Source: Johnsonella ignava ATCC 51276 (GTDB lineage: Bacteria; Bacillota; Clostridia; Lachnospirales; Lachnospiraceae). From it: DNA of 64,000 bases. The notes beneath the pieces are model-generated. The model saw only the letters and a program-made list of their open reading frames with translations, ran no database searches and was not told the origin of the DNA. Below, one piece after another: positions 18,098-25,927 of this stretch. Made by a program: the position numbers and the translations under genes. Location of the stretch: NCBI RefSeq assembly GCF_000235445.1, contig NZ_JH378832.1, forward strand, positions 153,457 through 217,456, written 5' to 3'. Within the stretch, counting starts at the first letter, position 1; each line of letters opens with the position of its first letter.

Positions 18098-18871
18098 ATG
18101 TTATTTAAAAACAAATCAGTTCAAACTCAAGCCGATACGGCAAAGCAAAAACATACCTCGCATAAAAAACAGAATTTAAAGACTGCTCCTAAGCTTGTAA
18201 GGGCAATTATCAACCTTTTTAAACTTGCCGCCGCAGCTTCAGTCTTACTTGTTCTTTTTATAGCGCTATGCAATTTTATCGTTATCAGCTCAACAAAAAA
18301 ATATATACTGGATACAAAAGATATCTCAAAGATTTCAAAGGCTGACTGCGTACTGGTGCTTGGCTGCTATGTACATCCCGGCGGGCATATGTCGGCTATG
18401 TTAAAAGACCGGATGGATGAGGCGATCTCGGTATACGGCACAGGTGCGGCACAAAACATGATAGTAAGCGGAGACCATGGAAAGGCTGATTATGATGAAG
18501 TAAATATAATGAAAAATTATGCCATAGAAAATGATATCCCATCACAGTGTATTTTTATGGATCATGCCGGCTTTTCAACTTACGAAAGCATGTACAGAGC
18601 CGATTATATATTTGGTGCAAAAAAGATGATTATAGTAACACAGGAGTACCATCTGTACAGGGCTGTATATGATGCCAGAGCTATGGGAATTGAAGCCTAC
18701 GGAGTAGCCGCAGACAGACATATATACCCCGACCAGACTCTGCGAAACAATATCCGTGAAACAGCTGCACGGGTAAAAGATGTTATTTACTGCATATTTA
18801 AACCGAAACCTTCATATCTTGGCGATAAAATCCCGCTGTCCGGGGACGGAAATATTACAAATGACCACTAA
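18098..18871 (+). CDS. SanA/YdcF-like (DUF218) membrane-anchored protein
   Basis: 257 residues. A basic N-terminal region precedes one membrane helix (about 45-68, LAAAASVLLVLFIALCNFIV); the rest would lie outside the cell. The DUF218 domain shows CVLVLGCYVHPGGHMSAMLKDR and TQEYHLYRAVYDARAMGIEAYG, with SGDHG between. E. coli SanA affects vancomycin sensitivity at high temperature, so an envelope role is likely, but the reaction is unknown. The ATG at 18098 has GAGG six bases upstream; the longer frame would start with TTG and no site. Confidence 0.85.
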   Translation: MLFKNKSVQTQADTAKQKHTSHKKQNLKTAPKLVRAIINLFKLAAAASVLLVLFIALCNFIVISSTKKYILDTKDISKISKADCVLVLGCYVHPGGHMSAMLKDRMDEAISVYGTGAAQNMIVSGDHGKADYDEVNIMKNYAIENDIPSQCIFMDHAGFSTYESMYRADYIFGAKKMIIVTQEYHLYRAVYDARAMGIEAYGVAADRHIYPDQTLRNNIRETAARVKDVIYCIFKPKPSYLGDKIPLSGDGNITNDH

Positions 18872-18908
18872 TATCAAGAATTCAAAGTTGTTAAATAAAT
18901 TTTTAAAA

Positions 18909-18943
18909 AAGATCACCAACGCAATTACTGCAATGGTGATCTT
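18909..18943. terminator. bidirectional terminator
   Basis: A 10-bp perfect stem (AAGATCACCA with TGGTGATCTT), A-run on the left and T-rich on the right. It separates the convergent SanA-like and ProX-like genes. Confidence 0.7.
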
Positions 18944-18995
18944 AGTTTATTTTAGAGCTTTAAGCTTTAAATTCCGCCTGATACTATATATAATA

Positions 18996-19541
18996 TTAAT
19001 CCTTACCGGTAAGTCTTACATATGTAGGTCTATGCTTTAATGCCGGAAGTATCTTTTTTAAAATATCATCCGTCTTTATTTTAAGCGTGGATGTATTCAT
19101 ACATGGATGGCATCCTATATATTCCTGTTTTGTAAGATCTTTATCAATAAGAAGCTGCACCGATCTGGCACTGTCATTTATAAGACCGAGGACTGTAACA
19201 GAACCCGGAGTTACCCCCAGTATCTTTTCCATATCTTCACCTGAAGCAAAGGAAAGTCTGGCAGCATTTATCTGGCTTGAAAGCTCCTTTGTCTTAAAAG
19301 GTTTACTACCCGGCATAAGAAGAAGATAATATACTGTCTTCTGCCTGTTGCATAAAAAAAGATTTTTGCATACTTCAGTTTCAAGAGCTTTCTCTATATC
19401 TGCACATGCTTCCATAGTTTCTGCATGTTCATGATCCACTCTGTCATATTTAATACCCAGTTTGTCAAGAAAATCATACGTTTTTAATTCAGCCTCTGTT
19501 CTTTGGCTGTCATCTTGAGGTCTTCCATGATATACTTCCAT
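18996..19541 (-). CDS. prolyl-tRNA editing protein, ProX/YbaK (PrdX) family
   Basis: 181 residues. Single-domain trans-editing fold: KLGIKYDRVDHEHAETMEAC near the N-terminus, KNLFLCNRQKTVYYLLLMPG, and SVTVLGLINDSARSVQLLID with a C-terminal YIGCHPCMNTSTLKI. Members hydrolyse Ala-tRNA(Pro) or Cys-tRNA(Pro) made in error by prolyl-tRNA synthetase. The proS gene at 29.2-30.6 kb encodes the type lacking an internal editing domain, so a free-standing editor is expected. AGGAG precedes the ATG. It is a single gene. Confidence 0.9.
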   Translation of the reverse strand: MEVYHGRPQDDSQRTEAELKTYDFLDKLGIKYDRVDHEHAETMEACADIEKALETEVCKNLFLCNRQKTVYYLLLMPGSKPFKTKELSSQINAARLSFASGEDMEKILGVTPGSVTVLGLINDSARSVQLLIDKDLTKQEYIGCHPCMNTSTLKIKTDDILKKILPALKHRPTYVRLTGKD

Positions 19542-19720
19542 ATTTCTTCTCCTTTAGTATTTATGGTGAACTGCTGCACACATGCAGACAGTATAGCATA
19601 AAAATCCATTTCGGACAATCTTAACGCCGTACTAAGCGAACTAATCCGGACTGTATCGTAATAATCCGTAATAAAGAGCCCTCCGGACTGTTGCCTTATT
19701 TCATTGTTCCTACACAGATT

Positions 19721-20479
19721 TTAAAGCTGAAAATCCGTACCGCCTATACATATACTTATACAATATACCTTATCTGCACCGGCGGATTTTAATATCCTTG
19801 TACATGCTTCTGCTGTGCTTCCGGTAGTATATATATCGTCCACTATTATAAAATTATGGAGATTTCCCGGAATATCTCCGCATACAAAAGCTTCTGAAAG
19901 GTTTTTAAGTCTTGAAGCCGGATCCAGTTCCTTTTGCGCTTTAGTATCCTTTATTCTAAAAAGTATATTATCTGCCATTTTTATGCCTGTTTCAGATGAA
20001 ATAAACTCTGCAAGTATTGCAGACTGATTATATCCCCTTGCTGCAAGTCTGTTTTTATGTACAGGCACCGGTATAAGGGCATCCGCTCCCGTATTTTTAA
20101 TTTTATCACCATATCTTAATGCTATAAGTCTTGCATAGGTTTTTATATATTCTCTTTTATTCTTATATTTTATCTTTATCATCGACTCTGCACTTATATC
20201 ATCATAATTAAGAAGTGCCATACCGTATTCAAAACTTTTAGGATAAGTTTTACAGTCAGTGCATAAATCAATACTTTCATCATATAACTGTTTTCCGCAT
20301 TTAAGACATACCGGTTCTTTTACAAATGACATAAGCGGCAGACATTTTTTACATATACTGTATCCCTTTTCATCAACTATTTCATGACATACCGGGCATC
20401 TTGGAGGATATACGGATTCTATAAGTGCTTTTTTTAGCCGTGCGGTATTTATAATATTTATTATTTTTTTAATTGCTAT
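19721..20479 (-). CDS. ComF family phosphoribosyltransferase-like protein, non-standard start codon
   Basis: About 252 residues if started at ATA 20479. The first in-frame ATG (20332) would cut off an N-terminal zinc-ribbon half that ComF proteins have: YPPRCPVCHE followed by ICKKC and CLKCGK and CTDC, forming Cys pairs. Upstream, AAAGGAGG is placed about 7 bases before ATA, and no ATG, GTG or TTG lies in frame nearby. The C-terminal half is a PRTase fold with PVHKNRLAARGYNQS and the PRPP loop FIIVDDIYTTGSTAEAC. ComF proteins take part in DNA uptake. A sequencing or mutational loss of the start codon is the alternative. Confidence 0.8.
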   Translation of the reverse strand: MAIKKIINIINTARLKKALIESVYPPRCPVCHEIVDEKGYSICKKCLPLMSFVKEPVCLKCGKQLYDESIDLCTDCKTYPKSFEYGMALLNYDDISAESMIKIKYKNKREYIKTYARLIALRYGDKIKNTGADALIPVPVHKNRLAARGYNQSAILAEFISSETGIKMADNILFRIKDTKAQKELDPASRLKNLSEAFVCGDIPGNLHNFIIVDDIYTTGSTAEACTRILKSAGADKVYCISICIGGTDFQL

Positions 20480-20654
20480 ATTAAATCCTCCTTTTATTTT
20501 GATTTTATTAACCGTATTCTTACTTTTGATATTTTTATCCCGGTGTTCTTATTTTTATATTCTTATGTCATTATTTAATTTTAAATTTACTTTTTAAATT
20601 TATTTTTTACATTTTTAATTTGTTTTTACACGATTATTCTATACACAAAAACTC

Positions 20655-23012
20655 CTAATCGGTGTTTTCCCTTAACATGCAGTACTGCCTAAGCATTATC
20701 TCAAGCCCTGAGCAGCGTTTTATCTCAGAATTATTTGCAGCCATTTCATAAAAATATTTATTTTCTCCTACCATTACTACACATTTTCTTGCTCTCGTTA
20801 CTCCGGTGTAGAGTATATTTCTTGTCATAAGCAGTGCAGCTGCATTAAATACGGGAATTATAACTGCAGGATATTCACTTCCCTGAGATTTATGTATAGT
20901 AAGTGCATAGGCATGTTCAATTTCGTCAAGCATATCAAAATTGTAATCAACAGTCTTTTTATCATCAAATTCAACACATAAAACCTCACTGAACTCGTCT
21001 ATTCTGCTTATAGTGCCTATATCACCGTTATATACTCCGCTCCCTTTTTCAACTATCCTTCCGTCTTTTGAATATATCCGCCACTCAAGCCTGTAATTAT
21101 TTTTTACCTGTATTATCTTATCACCCTCTCTGAATATGCAGTCAACGGTTTTTTTCTCGTTTTTATCATATGAGGGCGGATTAAGATATCTCTGAAGAAG
21201 TGAATTTAATCTTACCGAACCCAATTCCCCACGCCTCATAGGTGTTAAAACCTGTATCTGAAGCATATCCGCCGCTACATAGTCCGGAAGTTTTTTAGTT
21301 ATAAGGGTAATCATGGCAGATATAACAGCCTCAGAGCCATGTCTTTCTATAAATAAAAAATCCCTGCTTTTTCTTTTAAGTTCTATATAAGCGGAATTTA
21401 TAATCTTATGAGCATTTGTAACTATATCGCTTTTTTCCAGCTGCCTGTAAATATTATTAAGCCTTATAGTATGGAAACACTGCGAATTTATAATATCTTT
21501 AAGTATATTCCCGGGACCTACTGAGGGCAGCTGGTTTACATCTCCGACAAGTATAAGCCTTGTCCCGGGTGTAACAGCTTTTAAAAGCGCATACATAAGA
21601 TATATGTCAACCATGCTTACCTCATCAATTATTACGGCATCAGCTTCAAGCGGCTCATTTTCATTTTTTTCAAAATACATATCCTCATAAACATCATCAT
21701 TATCAGTTTTGTCCGCCCCGGCAACATTTATCTCAAGCAGCCTGTGTATAGTCTTTGCCTCATGATCACAAGCCTCACTCATACGTTTTGCAGCCCTTCC
21801 TGTCGGAGCTGCAAGCAGAAATTCAAGTCCCTTTTTTTCAAATAATTTAATTATACTATTTATTACCGTAGTCTTTCCGGTTCCCGGACCTCCGGTTATC
21901 ACAAGAAGCCTATGACAGTAAGCTCCATACACTGCCTGTCTTTGAAGCCTGTCAAGCACTATGCCTGTTTCACTTTCTATATCGGATATTTCTTTTTCCG
22001 TCTTTAAGTCTACTTCACCACTTCCGGCTTTTTTGCCTGTTATTTTCTTTGCTTTAGTTTCCTCTGTTTTATCTGTATCGGTTTCTGTTTCTTTTCCTGT
22101 TTCTTTTGCTTTTATATCTGCTCTAAAGCTTCCTGCACTATTAATATCATGTAGCATCAATGCCATATTTGATTCCATATGGTAAATCCTGCTTAGATAC
22201 ACACAGCTGCATCCGTTGAGATTTTTTATTACTATCCGGTTTTCCATCTGCATACCTGCAAAATGGCTTTCAGCAGATATACAATCAAGATCTGTAAGCT
22301 CATAAATATTCTTTAAAAGGGTTTCAACGGGAAGATATGTATGACCTGACTGCAATGCCTTTGATAATATATATTCTACCGCACTCTTTATCCTATATGT
22401 ACTGTCTGAAGCTATACCTGAACTGACTGCAATCGCATCAACAGTTTTAAAACTGACTCCCTTTATATCCTCGGCTATCTTATACGGGTTTTGAGAGATA
22501 ATATCGTAAATTTCATTTTTATAAAAATTATAAATCTTAACGGCAGTTTTGGTCCCGACTCCATGTTTGTGGAGAAAAATCATTGCCTGCCTTATATCTT
22601 TTTCAGATGAAAACTGTGCAGATATACTTAAAGCTATATTTTCACTTATCCCTTTAATCTCAGACAACCTCTCAGGTTCTTCTTCAATTATCCTAAATGT
22701 ATCCTCTTTAAATTTTTTTACTATTCTGTCGGCAAGCACTTCACCTATACCCTTTATCGCACCTGATGCAAGATAAGCCTTAATACCTGCAGGGCTGTCA
22801 GGTTCCTTTATTATATGACTATGTACAAAAAACTGTTCACCATAAACCGGATGAACCTCATTTTTGCATTCAGCCTCTATAAGACAGCCCTCTCTTATTA
22901 TGTCAAAGTAGCCTACAAGTGTATAATCACCTTCTGGAGAAGCTACTTCAATCACTGAATATCCGTCCCTTGTACTGCGATACATTATTTTTTGTATGAT
23001 TCCGGATATCAT
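20655..23012 (-). CDS. recD2: RecD2-type SF1 DNA helicase
   Basis: 785 residues. The N-terminal OB-like and helix-hairpin-helix region (GIGEVLADRIVKKF, GISENIALSI) is followed by a helicase core with Walker A GGPGTGKTT (374-382), DEAD-like IIDEVSMVD, GDVNQLPSVGPGN, and C-terminal HKSQGSEYPAVIIP and YTGVTRARK. RecD2 is the stand-alone RecD relative in bacteria without RecBCD; it unwinds 5' to 3' and acts in recombination and replication repair. A charged, low-complexity insert (about 300-343) separates the N-terminal region from the core. AGGAAAGG lies upstream of the ATG. Confidence 0.95.
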   Translation of the reverse strand: MISGIIQKIMYRSTRDGYSVIEVASPEGDYTLVGYFDIIREGCLIEAECKNEVHPVYGEQFFVHSHIIKEPDSPAGIKAYLASGAIKGIGEVLADRIVKKFKEDTFRIIEEEPERLSEIKGISENIALSISAQFSSEKDIRQAMIFLHKHGVGTKTAVKIYNFYKNEIYDIISQNPYKIAEDIKGVSFKTVDAIAVSSGIASDSTYRIKSAVEYILSKALQSGHTYLPVETLLKNIYELTDLDCISAESHFAGMQMENRIVIKNLNGCSCVYLSRIYHMESNMALMLHDINSAGSFRADIKAKETGKETETDTDKTEETKAKKITGKKAGSGEVDLKTEKEISDIESETGIVLDRLQRQAVYGAYCHRLLVITGGPGTGKTTVINSIIKLFEKKGLEFLLAAPTGRAAKRMSEACDHEAKTIHRLLEINVAGADKTDNDDVYEDMYFEKNENEPLEADAVIIDEVSMVDIYLMYALLKAVTPGTRLILVGDVNQLPSVGPGNILKDIINSQCFHTIRLNNIYRQLEKSDIVTNAHKIINSAYIELKRKSRDFLFIERHGSEAVISAMITLITKKLPDYVAADMLQIQVLTPMRRGELGSVRLNSLLQRYLNPPSYDKNEKKTVDCIFREGDKIIQVKNNYRLEWRIYSKDGRIVEKGSGVYNGDIGTISRIDEFSEVLCVEFDDKKTVDYNFDMLDEIEHAYALTIHKSQGSEYPAVIIPVFNAAALLMTRNILYTGVTRARKCVVMVGENKYFYEMAANNSEIKRCSGLEIMLRQYCMLRENTD

Positions 23013-23123
23013 ATCTTTAAAAGCCTTTCCTGGAGAAAAATCATTCCTTCATTAAAATAAATGAATTGATTTTACGCATGAATTTATCAAGCAATTTTAT
23101 AAGTTTTATGAATCAACCTGCTA

Positions 23124-24140
23124 TTAAAACCTTTTTTTAGGTTTCCCTTCCTCGCCTATTATATAATCAATATACTTTCCTGTACCTATTGCTACGGCAG
23201 TAAGCGGATCTTCTGCAATAACTGTATGTATACCTGTCTTTTCTTCTATAAGCTGATCAAGTCCTGAAAGCAGTGAACCCCCTCCCGTAAGGAGTATTCC
23301 TCTGTCAAATATATCTGCCGCCAGTTCAGGCGGTGTTCTTTCAAGAACTGAATGTACCACCTCAACTATCTGCTGTGCGGTCTCATCAAGTGCATCAAGA
23401 GTTTCGTCAGAAGTTACCGCTATGGTTTTAGGCAGTCCGGTTACAAGATTTCTTCCCCTTACCTCCATAGTAAGAAGCTCAGGTCTCTTATAAGCTGAAC
23501 CTATATTTATCTTGATCTCCTCGGCAGTTCTCTCACCTATAAGGAGATTATGTTTCTTTCTCATATACCGTACAATCGCCTCATCAAAATCATCACCTGC
23601 AACCTTTATTGAAGTACTTACAACAGTACCGCCAAGTGAAATTACGGCTATATCGGATGTACCTCCGCCTATATCAACTATCATATTTCCAAACGCTTTT
23701 TGTATCTCAAGACCTGCACCCATAGCTGCGGCAACAGGCTCCTCAATAGTTCCGAGCACTATCGCTCCGGCCTGTTCTGTTGCATCCTCAACAGCCTTCT
23801 TTTCGACCTCGGTTGCACCTGAGGGTATACATATAGCTACTCTGGGTTTTCTTAATGTTCTTTTCCCTACCGCCTTATGTATAAAATATTTCAGCATCTT
23901 TTCAGTAACCGTGTAATCCGATATAACTCCTTGACGCAAAGGTCTTACCGCAACTACATTGCCGGGAGTCCTTCCTATCATAAGCCTTGCTTCTTCACCA
24001 AATGCCCTTATCTCATTTGTATTTCTGTCTATTGCAACTACGCTTGGTTCTTTAAGAACCACGCCTTTACCCTTAATATATACCAGTATACTTGCAGTTC
24101 CAAGATCTATACCTATGTCATTTGACGTTAATCCAAACAT
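23124..24140 (-). CDS. mreB: rod-shape-determining actin homologue MreB/Mbl
   Basis: 338 residues, normal for the family. Actin-fold motifs: phosphate 1 IGIDLGTASILVY, phosphate 2 VDIGGGTSDIAV, adenosine loop LTGGGSLLSGLD, and the typical SDYTVTEKMLKYFI and IPSGATEVEKKAV. It forms membrane-bound filaments guiding side-wall synthesis. It is not followed by mreC/mreD but by recD2, so it could be the Mbl-type paralogue. The ATG at 24140 (MFGLTSNDIGIDLG) is chosen because GGAGGA lies six bases upstream, inside the longer frame. Confidence 0.95.
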   Translation of the reverse strand: MFGLTSNDIGIDLGTASILVYIKGKGVVLKEPSVVAIDRNTNEIRAFGEEARLMIGRTPGNVVAVRPLRQGVISDYTVTEKMLKYFIHKAVGKRTLRKPRVAICIPSGATEVEKKAVEDATEQAGAIVLGTIEEPVAAAMGAGLEIQKAFGNMIVDIGGGTSDIAVISLGGTVVSTSIKVAGDDFDEAIVRYMRKKHNLLIGERTAEEIKINIGSAYKRPELLTMEVRGRNLVTGLPKTIAVTSDETLDALDETAQQIVEVVHSVLERTPPELAADIFDRGILLTGGGSLLSGLDQLIEEKTGIHTVIAEDPLTAVAIGTGKYIDYIIGEEGKPKKRF

Positions 24141-24213
24141 AATCTTTCCTCCATACATTATTTTATAACCTTGTGCTTATGGCTTTTTCATCTCATTATT
24201 ATAAACTACTACT

Positions 24214-24242
24214 CTTATAAATTCCATAAGATTTATTGTAAA
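24214..24242 (-). promoter_or_regulatory. sigma-A promoter of mreB
   Basis: TTTACA (24242-24237), 17-base spacer, TATAAG (24219-24214) on the minus strand; leader about 65 bases. It diverges from the candidate RNA promoter at 24289. Confidence 0.6.
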
Positions 24243-24288
24243 GTTTTTTTATTCTTCTTTATATTTTTTTAATTATCCGACCATATTT

Positions 24289-24316
24289 TCGACACATTTG
24301 TATTGTATCATATAAG
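24289..24316 (+). promoter_or_regulatory. promoter of the candidate RNA
   Basis: TCGACA (24289-24294), 16-base spacer, TATAAG (24311-24316), each 5/6 to consensus. Transcription would start near 24319-24324, at the edge of the first hairpin. Confidence 0.5.
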
Positions 24317-24318
24317 CA

Positions 24319-24500
24319 CGTTAGTTGATAAGTCAGCTAACGGAAAGACGGTTTCAGAAATACCGAAACTGCAAAGCTTTTTCATACTCATGCCGGACAG
24401 TTTATGGCTGTCCGGTCCCCCTAAAATTTTTCCTTTTTATAGACCTACCATTCCAGAGGACGAAGTTTGCTAAATATGCGGCTTCGTCTTCTTTGTTTTT
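24319..24500 (+). ncRNA. candidate structured non-coding RNA upstream of the CmpB-like gene
   Basis: In a 525-base gap, about 180 bases are framed by a promoter and an intrinsic terminator. Stem 1: a 10-bp stem with TAAG loop (24319-24328 with 24333-24342, one G-T pair). Stem 2: GTTTC/GAAAC (24351-24355 with 24365-24369), followed by GCAAAGC. Stem 3: perfect 8-bp CCGGACAG/CTGTCCGG (24393-24400 with 24408-24415) followed by a C-run. Then a U-rich linker and the terminator. No open frame fits. A separate -10 (24584) after the terminator suggests a free-standing small RNA rather than a riboswitch leader. I cannot assign it to a known class. Confidence 0.5.
24457..24500 (+). terminator. intrinsic terminator of the candidate RNA
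   Basis: A 9-bp stem (24457-24465 with 24482-24490, one G-T pair), 16-base loop, then a T-rich run (24491-24500). Confidence 0.65.
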
Positions 24501-24560
24501 AGCTTTTAATTACTTATTATTTTTTTAAATATAATATCATTCTTATTTTTTTACTTTTTC

Positions 24561-24589
24561 TTTTTTAATCCGAATTTTCATAGTATAAT
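24561..24589 (+). promoter_or_regulatory. possible promoter of the CmpB-like gene
   Basis: Perfect TATAAT at 24584-24589, with a poor T-rich -35 (24561-24566). It lies between the RNA terminator and the start at 24666. Confidence 0.35.
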
Positions 24590-24665
24590 ATCTAAGGCAT
24601 ATTAATTTTTAAATTTTAAATCCATACAGTTTTTAAATCATGAAATGATAAATTGAGAGGTATAT

Positions 24666-25769
24666 ATGAAACTCTATATATATAATTACTATGAATTATT
24701 AATGCTTTTTTATTTGTATTCATTCCTTGGATGGTGTTTTGAATCTACATATGTGTCAATTTGTGAAAAAAGACCTGTAAACCGGGGTTTTTTAAGATCT
24801 CCTCTTCTTCCTCTTTACGGAAGCGGTGCTGTATCCGTACTTTTTTTCTCAGCTCCTTTTAAGCACAGCTACCTGCTTACATACATCGCAGGAGCTTTAG
24901 GGGCAACGCTGCTTGAACTTATAACCGGGCAGACTATGGAAAAACTGTTTAAAGTAAAATATTGGGATTATTCAGATAAAAAATATAATTATAAAGGTTA
25001 TATATGCCTTTCTTCGACACTTTTTTGGGGATTTTTAACCGTAGTTTTTATTAATTATATTCATCCCTTTTTTTATAATCTGGTGCTGCATATAAAACAT
25101 ACTTCAATAATTACAATTGATTATATTGTTTCTGTTATATTTATAAGCGATTTTGCAGTATCAACACATGCCGCACTTGATTTCGCAAGAGCAATCACTG
25201 CACTGTCAAAAATAAAAAATGAACTTGAGGAGATACAGACAAAATTTTATACATTAAGCGGCAATGTTGTTGAGAATACTAAAAACCATATTTACGAAAC
25301 CGGCGAAAAATTAAATGTAATGACTGAAAAAATCAAGAATATAGGAGAAGATACAAATGAACGCATAGCAGGTATGAAATATAAAACACAGCGTCTTATA
25401 GCAAAGCTTAAGGAAGATATAGAGGAACGTCTCCCGCTTATTAAAAATGATGAAAATATGAATACTGACGGTAATTCGGATTATACACCTCTGCTTTTAA
25501 AACTTAATTCATTTAAACCTAAGCTTCCGTCCTCAAACAGGATTATTACGTTTTTCAGACGTGGTATGCTTAAGGGAAATCCGGATGCTACATCAAAATT
25601 CCTTGAAGAGTTTTTTGAATTAAAAGAAGGAGATATATTTTCAGGCAGGTATAAAAGAAAAAAGGCTGCTTTAAAAGATTCAAAACAGAACAAAACCGGT
25701 TCGGACGAAGCCGGTTCAAATAAAAAATCTCAAAATAATAACGGCTCTTCAAAAGGCAATATTCATTAG
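24666..25769 (+). CDS. CmpB-like (PF06541, putative ABC-transporter type IV) membrane protein
   Basis: 367 residues. Residues 1-175 hold about five to six membrane helices with the family hallmark FLYSFLGWCFESTYVS, GFLRSPLLPLYGSGAV and LGATLLELITGQ. The family is annotated as a putative transporter membrane component, but no substrate or ATPase partner is established. Residues about 180-270 form a charged, probably coiled-coil cytoplasmic region, and the end is Lys/Ser/Asn-rich. No ATPase gene is adjacent. GAGAGG precedes the ATG. It is a single gene followed by its own terminator. Confidence 0.82.
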   Translation: MKLYIYNYYELLMLFYLYSFLGWCFESTYVSICEKRPVNRGFLRSPLLPLYGSGAVSVLFFSAPFKHSYLLTYIAGALGATLLELITGQTMEKLFKVKYWDYSDKKYNYKGYICLSSTLFWGFLTVVFINYIHPFFYNLVLHIKHTSIITIDYIVSVIFISDFAVSTHAALDFARAITALSKIKNELEEIQTKFYTLSGNVVENTKNHIYETGEKLNVMTEKIKNIGEDTNERIAGMKYKTQRLIAKLKEDIEERLPLIKNDENMNTDGNSDYTPLLLKLNSFKPKLPSSNRIITFFRRGMLKGNPDATSKFLEEFFELKEGDIFSGRYKRKKAALKDSKQNKTGSDEAGSNKKSQNNNGSSKGNIH

Positions 25770-25777
25770 TTTATTCC

Positions 25778-25820
25778 GGCGGCAAGTCCAGCCTTCAAAA
25801 AAGCTGTAATTGCCGCCTTA
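25778..25820 (+). terminator. intrinsic terminator
   Basis: Perfect GGCGGCAA/TTGCCGCC stem (25778-25785 with 25810-25817) with inner CAGC/GCTG pairing and a T-rich tail; ends the CmpB-like gene. Confidence 0.75.
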
Positions 25821-25927
25821 TTTTAACAATTTTATTTGCTCAACCGTTTTATAACTTTATATTTAATATATTACTGCCTTATAGTTATAAAACTGAATAT
25901 TTCAATACTGTATATCTAATATATTCA

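Noticed and set aside
19645..19691. TCCGGACTGT occurring twice, 37 bases apart
   Set aside because: A direct, not inverted, repeat of ten bases without further structure; too little to interpret.
24319..24380. c-di-GMP-I (GEMM) riboswitch
   Set aside because: Only GCAAAGC matches. The GGCAAAC 5' half, the GAAA-loop hairpin and the GGGTCTA linker are missing.
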